A DNA stretch of 64,000 nucleotides from Chitinophagaceae bacterium (GCA_016713965.1 JADJOC010000009.1:868001-932000); one strand, 5' to 3'; shown: positions 25,001-35,749, counted from the first letter of the stretch. A program made the numbers and translations. Notes: generated from the letters alone by a model not told the origin.

Positions 25001-26347
25001 ATATCCTATCGCTGTATTATTAAATCCTGTATTATTAAATCCTAATGCTTTGAATCCATTGGATGTATTATAAAATCCATTATTAGTTTGATTAGAAAGG
25101 TATCCATAAGAAGTATTGTATTTTGATCGGTCTATATGTCCTGCATTCTGATTATTCACTCGTATATTTAAAGGAACGTCATCAATAGTCCCAATAAAAT
25201 TTATACCATCTACCGTGCCTGCATTTCCAGTTAGTGACCAACTGTTATCATTATTGCCACCACCTTGTGGCTGTTGCCAAGTGGCATTGCCCACCGCATC
25301 AGAAGTAAGTACTTTTCCTATAGCCGGAGCACCCCCAGCCACCTGCAAACCACCAGTGATTACCTTAGCAGCAGTGCCTTTACCAGCGTATATTTCTGTA
25401 ACAGCATCATTGCCCAGTTGTATAGTATTGCTGGCGGTAACAATAGCGCCATTGCCAATAGCAGTGGCATTGGTTAAATCCTTTGCTGCTACATCAGCGG
25501 CATAGCCCAATGCCGTATTATTATTGCCGTTAATGTTGGATTGGAGTGCATAAAAGCCATTGGCAGTATTGTTGCTGCCGGTAGTGTTAGAAAATAAGGC
25601 TTCTTGTCCAATACCTGTATTATAATTACCAGTAGTATTATTAAAAAGCGACTGGTAACCCAAAGCACTGTTGTATTTTCCGGTGGTATTAATCCAAAGG
25701 GAATTAAATCCTACGGCTGTATTATTATCGCCTGTAGTATTTCCTTGCAATGCTTTATGACCGTTAGCTGTATTGCTATTACCCGTAGTATTGGCATACA
25801 ATGCGTTGTAGCCTGTTGCAGAATTATAAACACCTGTAGTATTGGAATACAGGGCTTGCACACCATTGGCAACATTATTGATCCCGGTAGTATTGGAATA
25901 TAGCGATGCTATACCAGTGGCGGTATTATTGCTGCCGGTAGTGTTAAAATAAAGGGATGCGTATCCATTAGCTGTATTATAACCGCCGGTAGTATTAGAG
26001 TATAACGACATATAGCCGGTAGCCGTGTTTAATTTTCCTGTAGTATTATAATAAAGGGAAAGCGCACCAATAGCTGTGTTTTGCATACCACCGGTATTGG
26101 AAAAAAGCGAAAGGAAACCATTAGCCGTATTGTGTGCCCCGGTAGTATTCGATTTTAACGCATTAAACCCAAATGCAGCATTATTTGTTCCTTTAATAGG
26201 TGCACCATTAAAATAATAAGAAGCATTTTGTGCACCTGCTTTATATTGTATACTTAGCAAGCAGGTTGTTGCAAACAATATTTTGCAAACTATTGCTTTA
26301 TTAAAAGCAAAATGCCTTTTAATTTTTTTTAAATAAAATAAGTCCAT
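22007..26347 (-). CDS. Giant repeat adhesin with S74 chaperone domain and T9SS sorting signal
   Basis: A 1446-residue surface protein. A signal peptide ends near KAGAQ. Most of the protein is YadA-head-like repeats of the form NTAxGxxALxxNTTGxxN in four blocks, separated by three near-copies of a cassette (GNAGTVDGINFIGT, then NIRVNN) and repeats of GGLQVVGGAPAIGKVLTS. Near the C-terminus are a Peptidase_S74 domain (SDGRFKTNIKE, GFIAQEVEK), a coiled coil, and a type A T9SS sorting domain (NIPNPFNDQTTIAYYIP to SKKIIKQ). S74 domains trimerise fibres and are often auto-cleaved. I start at 26347, directly before the signal peptide. Confidence 0.9.
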   Translation of the reverse strand: MDLFYLKKIKRHFAFNKAIVCKILFATTCLLSIQYKAGAQNASYYFNGAPIKGTNNAAFGFNALKSNTTGAHNTANGFLSLFSNTGGMQNTAIGALSLYYNTTGKLNTATGYMSLYSNTTGGYNTANGYASLYFNTTGSNNTATGIASLYSNTTGINNVANGVQALYSNTTGVYNSATGYNALYANTTGNSNTANGHKALQGNTTGDNNTAVGFNSLWINTTGKYNSALGYQSLFNNTTGNYNTGIGQEALFSNTTGSNNTANGFYALQSNINGNNNTALGYAADVAAKDLTNATAIGNGAIVTASNTIQLGNDAVTEIYAGKGTAAKVITGGLQVAGGAPAIGKVLTSDAVGNATWQQPQGGGNNDNSWSLTGNAGTVDGINFIGTIDDVPLNIRVNNQNAGHIDRSKYNTSYGYLSNQTNNGFYNTSNGFKALGFNNTGFNNTAIGYTALYSNTSGERNTASGSVALGANTEGYGNTATGSETLSSNTTGNANTASGAKSLTYNKTGTGNVANGYEALLFNISGNNNTANGFYTLHSNTTGNNNTALGYGADVAAKDLTNATAIGNGAIVTASNTIQLGNSAVTEIFAGKGTTAKVVTGGLQVVGGAPAIGKVLTSDEIGNATWQMVPKGEKGDPGQDGALNAWALMGNAGTVDGKNFIGTIDNVPFNIRFNNEKSGRIDLESTFFGYKAGASNTNGMSNTAIGAGSLTNNSIGGGNTAIGFDALDFNTTGSANTANGATALLKNTIGEKNTAMGVGALMFNTSGNDNTAVGADALVSNTIGNGNTAIGDNTMMNSITGNFNTVLGYGADMKATDLNNATAIGNGAIVAASNTIQLGNDAVTEIFAGTGTTAKLITGGLQVVGGAPGVGKILTSDAVGNATWQIPQGGGNNDNNWLLTGNAGTLDGTNFIGTTDNVPFNIRVNNEKAGRIDHLKFNTFFGYQVGKSNTIGTGNTANGYQALSNNVLGKNNTAIGYQSLHYNLTGRENTASGYQALYNNTGGKENTASGYQALYNNTGGVGNVANGYRALYNGGGFYNVGIGRHALYSNTNGINNTAIGANALYSNTEASLNTAIGYNSLYSNTTGNANTAIGNLSLWKNQIGYSNTAIGDGSLGNNISGDFNIGVGGGLHKHIKGDGNTAVGHSALLSDTSGSYNTALGSLTDVTQPDLNNTTAIGSYAIVNTSNKIRLGDANVTVVEGPVVYTVSDGRFKTNIKEDDVKGLEFIKKLRPVVYNFDTKGFENFLTKNMPDSIRRNYMDKDFTHSTAIRQSGFIAQEVEKTAKETGYDFNGVHVPESESDNYSLSYAQFVVPLVKGMQEQQQMIEELKKEIQELKTNSNQNSTASFEIIKSDRVELNGSDNAAIYQNIPNPFNDQTTIAYYIPHNTSIANIVVTNINGQTIKTIAITSKGKGQLIISGKGLISGTYVCTLLVDGKIEGSKKIIKQ
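22958..22967. repeat. Ten-base homopolymer (G10 in coding sense) inside the adhesin
   Basis: Ten consecutive C on the + strand read as GTG GGG GGG GGG in the gene (V-G-G-G before LHKHIKG). The tract sits in the last repeat block, before the S74 and sorting domains. The repeat unit here is one residue shorter than its neighbours, consistent with past length change. Gain or loss of one base would remove the C-terminal domains. Confidence 0.85.
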
Positions 26348-26575
26348 AATTTTTTGTTTATTGTTAAAAATAAATTTGATAATAATAAATACAGTTGTAC
26401 ACCTGCGGTTATTGTAGCGCAAACCTACTTGCATCTGTGGCACATGAAATGCAAAAAACAGCAACAAGCCTTTACTGGTTAGTGAAACTGCCTTTGGAGT
26501 AAGTTTGATCTATTTTTAATATTTAACAATTATGTGCTTACAGCTTTACTATTTTTGCACACCTAATTATCTGCT

Positions 26576-29280
26576 TTGAAATATTTTTTCATATTAATTT
26601 TTTTGATTGTAAAAATAGAGCTGCTGCCGGCACAAGACCCTTACTACACCAAAATTGATAAAAGCCGCGGCTTACCTTCCAATACTATTTATGGCCTTTT
26701 CCAGGATAGCAAAGGTTTTATCTGGATAACCAGCCAGGTTGGTTTAACAAGGTATGACGGGTATGAATTTAAAACGTATACATGCCCCCAACAAACCTCC
26801 AAGCCGGGAAGTTTTATGCAAGAAGATATTTATGGAAGGATATGGTACCAGAATTTTGATGGATATGTTTATTATGTAGAAAATGACACAATGAAAATGT
26901 TGCACCAAAACCCTCCCGTAGCTGTTTTACATTTTGCAGTAATAAATAACCAATTATATAAGTTGCAGAAAAATGGTGTGGATGTTTTTGATCTAAAAAC
27001 AAAAAAATGAGATTGCTTTAGTGCAACGTGAAAATGTGCTTAAAGCTTTGTATGAATTGGAAGATGGTGCTTTTAAATTTCGTTTTGCATTAGCGGGAAT
27101 GGATTATATCCATAATTTTTCCTATACAGACAGTTGTTATTGGTTTTTTACACCAAATGGGGTATTTGCATATAATGGCACAGGATCATCCTTAAACAAT
27201 AACCAGGCTTTTTTTACTGATAAAAGTGTTGGTTGTGTGCTAAAAGACCGAGAAGGGAACTTATGGTTTGGGTCTGCTACTGATGGAATATTATTTGTAC
27301 CGAATATTAATTGCAGGATACTGACAAACACAATTAAGCCTTACAAGCTCTGCTTAAATGGCGATGACCTCTACACAGGAACACAAAATGCAGCGGTTTA
27401 CAAAACAAACCTTGGCTCAAAAAAAACTTCCTTCTTTTATAAAGATTCATGGTACTCTTCTATATACGGCCAGGAATATGACAATAAAGAAAAGACACTG
27501 GTTTTTTCTAGTGATATGTTTAAAATATTAAATAACAATACGATAATTTTTCAAAATATCGGAAACGTAAAAGATTTTGAAAAAATAAATGAAAAATATT
27601 ACGCCTTTGCCTCCACCGGGTCTTGCGGGTTAATTGAAGTTAAAAATATCAGGCAAAAAACTGACTGGGATAAAATGTACAATAAATATTTACTTCATTA
27701 CCGTTCAGTTATATCTTCTTTTATACACGGCATACGGGGAAAATCATTAACTTATAATACATCTTCCAAAGCCATATATTTTGCTACAAATACAGGTTTA
27801 TACAAAGCCACCCCTGATACTGTGTATGAAATCAAAATGAAAGGTGAAAGCATATTTTCACACAAAGTATATTCTCATAAAGATGTTGCTTACGCTCTTG
27901 GCACCAATGGCATGCTATTAAAAATAGACAAGAATGATTCTATAGAAAATATTACCAAAATAACAGGCATTGAAAATGAAAATATTAACAATATCAAGGT
28001 ATTCGATAATTTTTTATTTCTGATAACCAATGACCAATTGATGTACATTAATCTCAATAAAAGGAAAAATAAGGTAGAAAAACCCGGTATTTTTATACAA
28101 GAGATAAAAGATATCGTACTGTGGCAAAACAAATTAATCATATCCACAAGTGAAGCTTTATTAATACAGGATTTTAGTTCGAAAACCCAGGCCCTTTCTT
28201 CCAAATTAATTATCAATTCTTTTGCGGCAAATAATATCCCTTTAAATATAACAGTGGCAAATGAATTAAGCTACAGGCAAAACAATCTTGACATAAAATA
28301 TTCCATACTTTATTTTAAAAATGATTTTAAATTTCCTTTATATTACAAAATAAACAATAATGACTGGGAACTTGCGCCTGCCGAATCAAGAATTTTAAAA
28401 CTCAGTTCCTTTCACCGGGAAACTATACTGTCAGCTTTAGGTTGGGGATAAATATCAAAATAATCATCCCATTCAAACCATTCAGTTTACTATTAAAAAT
28501 CCGTGGTGGAAACAATGGTGGTTTATTAGTATGTATATTTTAGCTATTTCCGGGATAGCATTTGCCTACTATAAATACCAAACAAAAAAATTAATAAAAA
28601 GAAATGAGCTGCTTGCCGAAAAGAATGAACTGGAAAAAAGCCTGAATAATTCTATCCTGACTTCTATTAAAGCGCAAATGAACCCGCATTTTTTTTACAA
28701 CGCCCTCAACGCTATTCAATCATTTATTATCACTAACGACAAAAAAAATGCAACTGCCTATCTTTCAAAATTCTCAAAGCTTACTAGGATGGTGCTTGAA
28801 ATGTCTGAAAAAAAATATGTCTCGTTGAAAGATGAATTATTGGTGCTTTCCATTTACCTAGAAATAGAAAAATTACGTTTTGATAATAACTTAGTATGTA
28901 ATTTCAATATTGCCAGCGATATAAATACAGATTCAATAAAAATACCATCCATGATCATTCAGCCCTATGTTGAAAATGCCATCAAGCACGGCTTGCTTCA
29001 TAAAAAGGGAGAAAGAATTTTAACAATCACTTTCGAAAAAAAAGACGGTAATTTGAGGATTATAATTGATGATAACGGTATTGGCAGAAATAAATCGGCA
29101 GAAATAAATAAAATTAAAAAAGAAAAATATCAGTCATTTTCTACGAAAGCTAACCAAACTAGGATTGAATTGCTCAATAAAGGAAGTAATAGTAAAATGG
29201 GTGTGGAGTTTATCGACAAAGTTGATAATGACAATAACGCCGCCGGAACTACGGTTATAATTACTATTGCTACAAACTAA
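26576..29280 (+). pseudogene. LytS-type sensor kinase with beta-propeller sensor, three apparent frameshifts
   Basis: Reading begins at a TTG (26576) with a signal peptide, then two-component propeller repeats (SRGLPSNTIYGLFQDSKGFIW), a Y_Y_Y-like region, one membrane segment (WWFISMYILAISGIAFAYY), a His_kinase domain (QMNPHFFYNALNAIQSF) and an HATPase (VENAIKHG, DDNGIGRNKS). The frame changes near 27007 (one extra A in a run), near 28412 and near 28446 (one base missing each). Joined, it is a normal kinase of about 900 residues, followed 11 bases later by its LytTR partner. Sequence error is as likely as true decay. Confidence 0.85.
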
Positions 29281-29291
29281 TTTAAGCTGCT

Positions 29292-30041
29292 ATGATAAAT
29301 GCGATGATAATAGATGATGAAAAAACAGCTAGGGTTGTTTTAAGGGAGATGTTATTGGAAGATTGCAAAAATGTAAATATAGTCGCCGAAAGTGAAGATT
29401 TGCATGATGCCGTAAAAGCAATTAGAAAGCATAAGCCTGACCTTATATTTCTGGATATTGAAATGCCTGGCCGCAGCGGCCTCGATATTTTGGATTTTTT
29501 TAATGACGATGAAATAGATTTTTCTATTATTTTCACAACCGCATACAACCAATATGCGGTGCAGGCATTTAAACTTTCTGCTATTGGATATTTGCTTAAA
29601 CCAATAGAAAGTATGGAATTAATTGATGCTGTAAAACTTCACAGTAAAAAAATATCTAAAAAAAATAAGATTGATTATAGTGTACTCAAAGAAAACTTTA
29701 GTTCTCCAAATAAAATTGCCGTACCTACTGGTAATTCAATAAGGTTTATTGAACTAAAAAATATCCTCTTTTGAAAAGCAGACAGTTCTTACACCGATAT
29801 CATTTTTACATATAACTCCAAACTAACAGTAAGCCGCACCTTAAAAAATTTTGAAGAAGTTCTTACCCCGAACGTTTCATTCCTGAGGTGCCATAAGTCA
29901 TATTTAATTAATACAAACTTTATTACTGAATATATCAAATCCGAAGGCGGTTGTATTATTCTAAATAACAAGACAGAAATTCCGGTCTCTGCCGATAAAA
30001 TCAATGACCTGCTTGAGATAATAACACTAATAAAAAGATAG
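29292..30041 (+). pseudogene. LytTR response regulator with an in-frame TGA
   Basis: The receiver domain (IDDEK, FLDIEMPGRSG, LLKPIE) is intact to residue 160, where TGA (29772-29774) interrupts the LytTR domain. The same frame continues KADSSYTDIIFTYNSKLTVS to RCHKSYLINTNFITEYI and a normal end at 30041, giving 249 codons. In the paralogue at 664-1416 the matching position is Cys (IIRCES). This is therefore a TGT/TGC-to-TGA change or base error, not a frameshift. It pairs with the kinase immediately upstream. Confidence 0.85.
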
Positions 30042-30073
30042 CTTCATTTAAAATCTGTTTTTAATTATATATT

Positions 30074-30413
30074 TAGGATTAGGTAGAATAAGCGCAAATT
30101 AAAGATCTGAAATTACTTACTACTAATTTTTAATAAAGTCTGTTACCCGGCCTCGAAAAAATAGGGTAAAGAAATTTACAAAGTGGAGCGTAAAGCAGCG
30201 AAAATGATAATATAAAGTACAAAAGCTGATAATTGTATTGGTTCATTAGTGTACAAAAGTTTAAGTTTAGCTTTTTCGCTGTAGCGTAACGAAACAAATT
30301 TTAGCTATTTATTCGCAGCCTTGATTTTTTTGTTACTTTTTTTATTAAGAAAAAAAGTAAATAGAAAGTAACTCAATACCATAGTAACTTTGAGTTCAAA
30401 ATACCTAATCCTA
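30074..30413. repeat. Structured intergenic unit with terminal inverted repeats
   Basis: TAGGATTAGGTA (30074-30085) and its exact complement (30402-30413) bound 340 bp without a gene. Inside, GCGTAAAGCAGCGAAAA (30188-30204) partly complements TTTTTCGCTGTAGCGTAAC (30272-30290), and TTACTTTTTTT/AAAAAAAGTAA (30333-30343/30350-30360) forms an 11-bp hairpin. It could be a MITE-like unit or a structured RNA. This fills most of the 446-base gap before fabH. Confidence 0.5.
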
Positions 30414-30487
30414 TATATATTAGTTGCAGATGAAACAGTTGCATTTGTTGTACAATTTGTAACTTGCCTTACAATAAATAATTACAT

Positions 30488-31536
30488 ATGCCAAACAGTA
30501 AAATTGCCGGAGTGGGAATGTATGTGCCTAAAAATATTTTTACCAATGATGATCTAAAAAAATACATGGATACCAGTGATGAATGGATACAGGAAAGGAC
30601 CGGCATACAAGAAAGAAGATATGCGGACCGTACCGGCGAAACCACCACCACCATGGGCGTAGAAGCTGCAAAAATTGCTATAGAAAGGGCGGGCATTACC
30701 CCACAGGAGGTTGACTTTATTGTTTTTGCCACCCTTAGCCCCGATTATTATTTTCCTGGTTGCGGCGTTTTGCTGCAGCGTGCTATGAAGATGAAAGAAA
30801 TCGGTGCACTAGACATCCGCAACCAATGCAGCGGTTTCGTATATGCATTATCGGTAGCCGACCAGTTTATTAAAACCGGCATGTACAAAAATGTATTGGT
30901 AGTGGGAAGTGAGAAACATTCTTTTGGCCTTGACTTTACCACCCGTGGAAGAAATATCTCTGTAATTTTTGGCGATGTGCAGGTGCTGTAGTATTGCAAC
31001 CTACTGTAAAAACCGGCCAGGGTATATTGAGCACACACTTGCACAGCGATGGCGAAAGTGCCGAAATTTTAGCCATGTTCAACCCGGGCACACATGCCAA
31101 TCATTGGGTAAAAGATAAAGTGGCGGATTTTGATGAAGCCGAAATAGCTGAAATGTTTATGAGCCACACCATGATCGACAATGCACAAAACTTTCCCAAT
31201 ATGGATGGGCCTGCGGTTTTTAAAAAGGCTATTGTAAAATTTCCTGAAGTGATAATGGAAGCCTTATCTGCGAATAATTTACAAACTTCAGATATAAAAA
31301 TATTAATCCCACACCAGGCGAATTTGCGCATAGCCCAATTTGTACAACAAAAGCTGCAATTAAGTGACAACCAGGTATACAACAATATTCAAAAATATGG
31401 TAATACTACAGCAGCCAGTGTGCCTATTGCTTTATGCGAAGCATGGGAAGCCGGTAAAATAAGTGAAGGAGATATTGTATGTCTTGCCGCTTTTGGTAGC
31501 GGCTTTACCTGGGGTAGCGCATTAATAAAATGGTAA
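30488..31536 (+). pseudogene. fabH: 3-oxoacyl-ACP synthase III (FabH), one apparent frameshift
   Basis: FabH condenses acetyl-CoA-type primers with malonyl-ACP to start fatty acid synthesis. The catalytic triad is visible: Cys114 in DIRNQCSGF, His in ILIPHQANLRIAQF and Asn in IQKYGNTTAASV. The frame breaks near 30976, where GATGTGCAGG should read GATGGTGCAGG (one G missing) to give IFGDGAGAVVL. Both halves are otherwise complete, about 350 residues together. Given its usual importance, an assembly error is the simplest reading. Confidence 0.92.
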
Positions 31537-31584
31537 GAAAATAGATAGTGGAATTCTAAGTTAACTTATTAGCGAAGAATAATT

Positions 31585-32484
31585 ATGAGTAGAAAATTTA
31601 TTTATTTTATTAACCCGGTATCAGGCACTAAAGCAAAAGTTAACCTTTTAGAAATTATTCAAAAAAGAACTACAGAGAAAGACATCCCTTTTGAAATATT
31701 GCATACAAATGCAGCAGGTGATTATAAATTTCTGATTGAAAAAATATCAGCAGAAAATATTACAGATATTATTATTTGTGGCGGTGACGGGACGGTAAAT
31801 CAAATAGCTGCCGCACTGCTTGGTATAGATATAAATATTGGAATTATTCCTATGGGCTCAGGAAATGGATTAGCTTTTGCCGCAAAAATTCCTATAAAAA
31901 TTAATAAAGCATTGGATATTATCTTTAAAGGTAACTCCAGCGACATAGATGGGTTTTACATTAATAAAAAATTCAGCTGCATGCTATGCGGACTTGGTTT
32001 TGATGCACAGGTGGCACATGATTTTGCAAAGCAAAAAAAACGTGGACTGTCTACTTATATAAAACAGACTATCAAAAATTTTTTTAAAGCCAGCCCTTAT
32101 CCTTTTACTTTGTCAATTAATAATCAGGAATTTAATACAGAAGCATTTTTTATAAGCATTGCCAATAGCAACCAGTTTGGCAATAATTTTACTATAGCAC
32201 CACAGGCAAGCCTTAGTGATGGGTTGCTGGATATTGTAGTAGTAAATAAAATGAGCAAGCTGCGTTTATTGTGGAGCATTTTAAAGCAAATTAATGGCGG
32301 ACAGGTACGCATATACGAAGATAAAAAATATCACCGCCATGAAATACATTACTTCCAAATAACAAACATCACCATACAAAACCCGCAGCTTGCACCTCTG
32401 CATATTGATGGAGACCCGGTAAGTACCGGGCCTGTACTTAAAATAGAAATTATTGAAAAAGCTTTTAAATTATTGCAACCTTAA
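31585..32484 (+). CDS. Diacylglycerol/sphingosine kinase-family lipid kinase
   Basis: A 299-residue protein of the DAGK_cat (YegS/BmrU-like) family. It opens FIYFINPVSGTKAKV and has the nucleotide-binding block IIICGGDGTVNQIAAALLG, then IPMGSGNGLA and a C-terminal beta domain (LHIDGDPV). The family phosphorylates lipid substrates at the membrane; the specific lipid is not deducible. It follows fabH by 48 bases, consistent with a lipid-metabolism transcript. Confidence 0.9.
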   Translation: MSRKFIYFINPVSGTKAKVNLLEIIQKRTTEKDIPFEILHTNAAGDYKFLIEKISAENITDIIICGGDGTVNQIAAALLGIDINIGIIPMGSGNGLAFAAKIPIKINKALDIIFKGNSSDIDGFYINKKFSCMLCGLGFDAQVAHDFAKQKKRGLSTYIKQTIKNFFKASPYPFTLSINNQEFNTEAFFISIANSNQFGNNFTIAPQASLSDGLLDIVVVNKMSKLRLLWSILKQINGGQVRIYEDKKYHRHEIHYFQITNITIQNPQLAPLHIDGDPVSTGPVLKIEIIEKAFKLLQP

Positions 32485-32499
32485 TATTTACTTATCAGG

Positions 32500-32988
32500 T
32501 TATTTTTTGAAATTAAAATAGTAAACTGCCCTTATTCCCGGTGTTAGTGCCTGAAGTGAAAGCTCTATATCATTTTGCTGGTCTAAGTGCAGGCGGTAAC
32601 CTACTGATGCACTGGGAAGAATAGCAGTACCCCAAATACCGTTATCACTACTTGTAAATAAGGCCGGTCCTGCACTTGCAAAAATATTATCAGTAATAAA
32701 ATATTTTGCCGAAAGCCGGAAAGCCATCAAAGTAGAAGTTTTACCTGCAAGCGGGTCTGATTTTATTTTTGCTTCACTTTTTTTATAGGTTTCATAACTT
32801 ACCATAGGCTCTAAAGCCCAGCGGTTGCCTAGCTTAATATCGCCTTGCACTGCACCGCTATACCCGATAGTATAGTCTTTATCAAATAATGTATGGATAC
32901 CACCGCCAATGCCAATTGAAGTACTGGCTTGCGAAAAATCGCTGCCAATTACTAATAGCAATACAATGCCACAAACAATTTGTTTCAT
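32500..32988 (-). CDS. Small outer-membrane beta-barrel protein
   Basis: A 162-residue protein with a signal peptide (VCGIVLLLVIGSDFSQAS). The mature part alternates hydrophobic and polar residues as in an eight-stranded barrel (GGIHTLFDKDYTIGYSGAV, NRWALEPMVSYETYK, FRLSAKYFITDNIFASAG) and ends with aromatic RAVYYFNFKK. It resembles OmpW/OMP_b-brl-type proteins. Cargo or function is unknown. It is convergent with the lipid kinase, 15 bases apart. Confidence 0.8.
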   Translation of the reverse strand: MKQIVCGIVLLLVIGSDFSQASTSIGIGGGIHTLFDKDYTIGYSGAVQGDIKLGNRWALEPMVSYETYKKSEAKIKSDPLAGKTSTLMAFRLSAKYFITDNIFASAGPALFTSSDNGIWGTAILPSASVGYRLHLDQQNDIELSLQALTPGIRAVYYFNFKK

Positions 32989-33145
32989 AATAGTATTTTA
33001 TGTTTTTAATAAAAGTGAAGGAGCAGATGAATTTACAATCTGCGTATGTGCTGGCAGTATTTCAAAAACTGTTCCAACTTTTTTTAACTAAAATTACTAT
33101 TGCGGATATAAAATGATTACATACATATGACAGTCATAAAAATGT

Positions 33146-35261
33146 TTATTTAAACAGAATATAAACCAGCCAGCTCATTACATAAGCCAGCACCGTCATA
33201 TACACTAATTGTATGGTTGGCCATTTCCAGCTTTTGGTTTCTCTTTTTACAATGGCTAATGTGCTCATGCATTGCATGGCTAATACATAAAAAACTAATA
33301 AAGATAAACCCGTAGCCAGGTTATAAACTTTAGTGCCATCTTCCCTGACAGCAGCATGCATTTTTTCACGTAAGGTGCTGCTGTCATCTTCTTCACCTAC
33401 ACTGTACAGAGTTGCCATGGTTCCTACAAAAACTTCTCTTGCAGCAAATGAAGTAATTAACGCTATGCCTATTTTCCAATCATAACCAAGCGGTGCAATA
33501 ACGGGCTCTATAGTTTTTCCTAAAATTCCGGCATAAGAATTTTGTAATAATGCCGTTTTCCGCTGCTTATTGATTTCATCTGCCTGTTGCGGATTGTTTT
33601 TAATCATGGCATCATATTGAGCTGATACAGTACGCATCCTGTTTGCAGGGCCGAAAGTGCTTAGCACCCATAACAGCAAACTTATAATCATTATTATTTT
33701 TCCTGCATCAAATACAAATATTTTAGCTTTTTCTATCATAGTTGATAAAGCATTTTTCCAGCGTGGAGATCTGTAAACCGGTAGCTCCATTATGAAAAAA
33801 CTACGCTCTGTGCTCTTTATAAACCACTTCATAATCCATGATGCCAGCAGTGCCATTATTGTTCCAAATAAATAAAGCAGCATCATTACTAATCCATGCA
33901 GGCTTAAAAATCCGGCATATATTTTATTAGGAATTACCAGTGCTATCAGAATTGTATATACCGGCAGCCTTGCGCTACAACTCATTAATGGTGTAGCCAT
34001 TATTGTAAGTAACCTTTCTTTTTTATTTTCAATATTTCTTGCACTCATAATTGCGGGAACTGCGCAGGCTAATCCACTTATCATCGGCATTACGCTTTTA
34101 CCGTTTAATCCTGCTTTTCGCATAATCTTATCCGTTAGAAAGCTAATCCTTGCCATGTAGCCGGTATCTTCAAGTAAAGTTATCAGCCCGAATAAAATCA
34201 TTATTTGTGGTATAAAAACCAATATGCCGCTTAATCCTGCTACAACCCCATTAATTAATAAATCGCTCCACCAGGCTGTTGGCAAAATAGTGCCGAGCCA
34301 GCCGCCCAGCTTCCCGAAGGACCATTCAATACCGTCCATCGGATATTGCCCTATCCAGAAAATGGCCTGGAATAATATAAATAATACCGCTAATAAAATT
34401 AAGTACCCCCATTTACGGTGCAGTAAAATATTATCAAGCCTTTCTGTAAACAAGGCTTTTTTAAGTGAATCATTTTCTACTACCGTATGCTGCATAATAT
34501 GCCTGATATGGCTGTATCGCAGCAAAATTTCTTCAGCCTGTGTTTTAGTGGCATTAAAATCGGTATCCGCTTCTATTTTTTCAATTACATTTTGCATTCC
34601 CTCATTTAATACAAAATTTTTATAGTTAATTAAATAATGAATAGCCTTGTAATTGCTGATTTCAGGATAATAGTTTTTTAATTGAGAAACAGGAATGGCA
34701 GCAAGTTGGTTACAATCAATAAAATCTCTTGCAACAGGATGGCTTATATTTTCGCTGGCGATCTCTATTGCCTTTTTTAATGCCGGAATGCCTTTATTTT
34801 TTCGTGGGTTAATGGCTACAATGGGTACACCTAATTCTCTTTCCAGGCCTGCAATATCTATTTGGGTTCCTTTTTGTTTGGCAATATCCAACATGGTCAA
34901 TGCTACCACTATCGGTATTTTAAGGTCAATTATCTGTGAGCAGAATAACAGGTTTCTTCTCAAATTGCTTGCATCAGCAATTAATAAAACCATGCCAGGC
35001 TGTATTGCTTTATCCTGATTGAGTAAAACTTTATAGGCCACCCATTCATCAGGCCTTTTTAGGGTAAAGGCTATAAGTGCCCGGAAGATCAATAAGAGTA
35101 GCAGTAAGCTGTTCATTAATGCTGCAATTGCCTGTCTTTTTATCAACAGTGACACCGGGGAAATTGCCAATTTTTTGATTAAGGCCGGTCAAAGAATTAA
35201 ATAATGAGCTCTTGCCACTATTAGGATTGCCTACCAGGGCGATATTTATCGGGTTTAACAA
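33146..35261 (-). pseudogene. feoB: Ferrous iron transporter FeoB, one apparent frameshift
   Basis: FeoB is the GTPase-coupled inner-membrane Fe(II) permease. The N-terminal G domain has GNPNSGKSSLFNSLTG, the switch region GNFPGVTVDKKTG and DLPGTYSLYP; the membrane domain has Gate motifs (VFIPQIMILFGLITLLEDTGYMA; SGLACAVPAIMSAR). Near 35056 one extra A in AAAAAG shifts the frame between SLYPK and RPDEWVAYKVL. With that corrected the protein has about 704 residues, the normal length. A separate FeoA gene is not seen next to it. Confidence 0.92.
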
Positions 35262-35406
35262 ATTATATTTTTTCTACAGTTGAAAGTATGCAAAGATACA
35301 ATGCACAATTGTTTTGCACTTACGAAATAAGAAAGTAATACAAAAATTATAATACTTAGGGCCTGTTTAAAAAATAGAACTTTAATTGCCTGTTTTGCGA
35401 TTGGCT

Positions 35407-35642
35407 GTACACACACACAAAAGTGTTCGGAAGAATTTTTGCTTTACTAAATGCTTTATGCATTGCACCGCTCTTTAGAGCGGTGGATAAAAGAATGATA
35501 TTTTTTCCCGTGGCTTTAGCCACTGACTTATAAGATTATGTTGATGGCTAAAGCCATCATTTTTAAATTACTTTCTTTCCCTGCTCTCAAGAGCAGGGCT
35601 TTTAATCAGTTTTTCTTTTTCCGAACACTTGTGGCAGGTACA
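35407..35642. repeat. Nested-palindrome intergenic repeat, member 3
   Basis: Outer arms AGTGTTCGGAA (in 35407-35433) and TTCCGAACACTTGTGGC (in 35617-35642) are complementary and are shared with the elements at 40636 and 41520. Inside are further palindromes, CACCGCTCT-TT-AGAGCGGTG (35466-35485), GATGGCTAAAGCCATC and GCTCTCAAGAGC. It fills the feoB-M28 gap, which holds no gene. Confidence 0.65.
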
Positions 35643-35749
35643 CCAACCGTAGCTTGCCGCCTTGGCCGCTGGCTACTTTTAAAAAAAATGACGGATACTT
35701 TACTGCAATAGTAAGCTGGCTGGTTACCTTTGTGTAAATTTTAATAAAC

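Noticed and set aside
23664..25903. Several long + strand frames opposite the adhesin gene
   Set aside because: They are the complements of repeated adhesin codons, show no family resemblance and have no start signals.
22007..26347. Regular short repeats that could suggest a CRISPR array
   Set aside because: The periodicity is codon-based, diverged and continuous with an open frame; there are no constant repeats with unique spacers.
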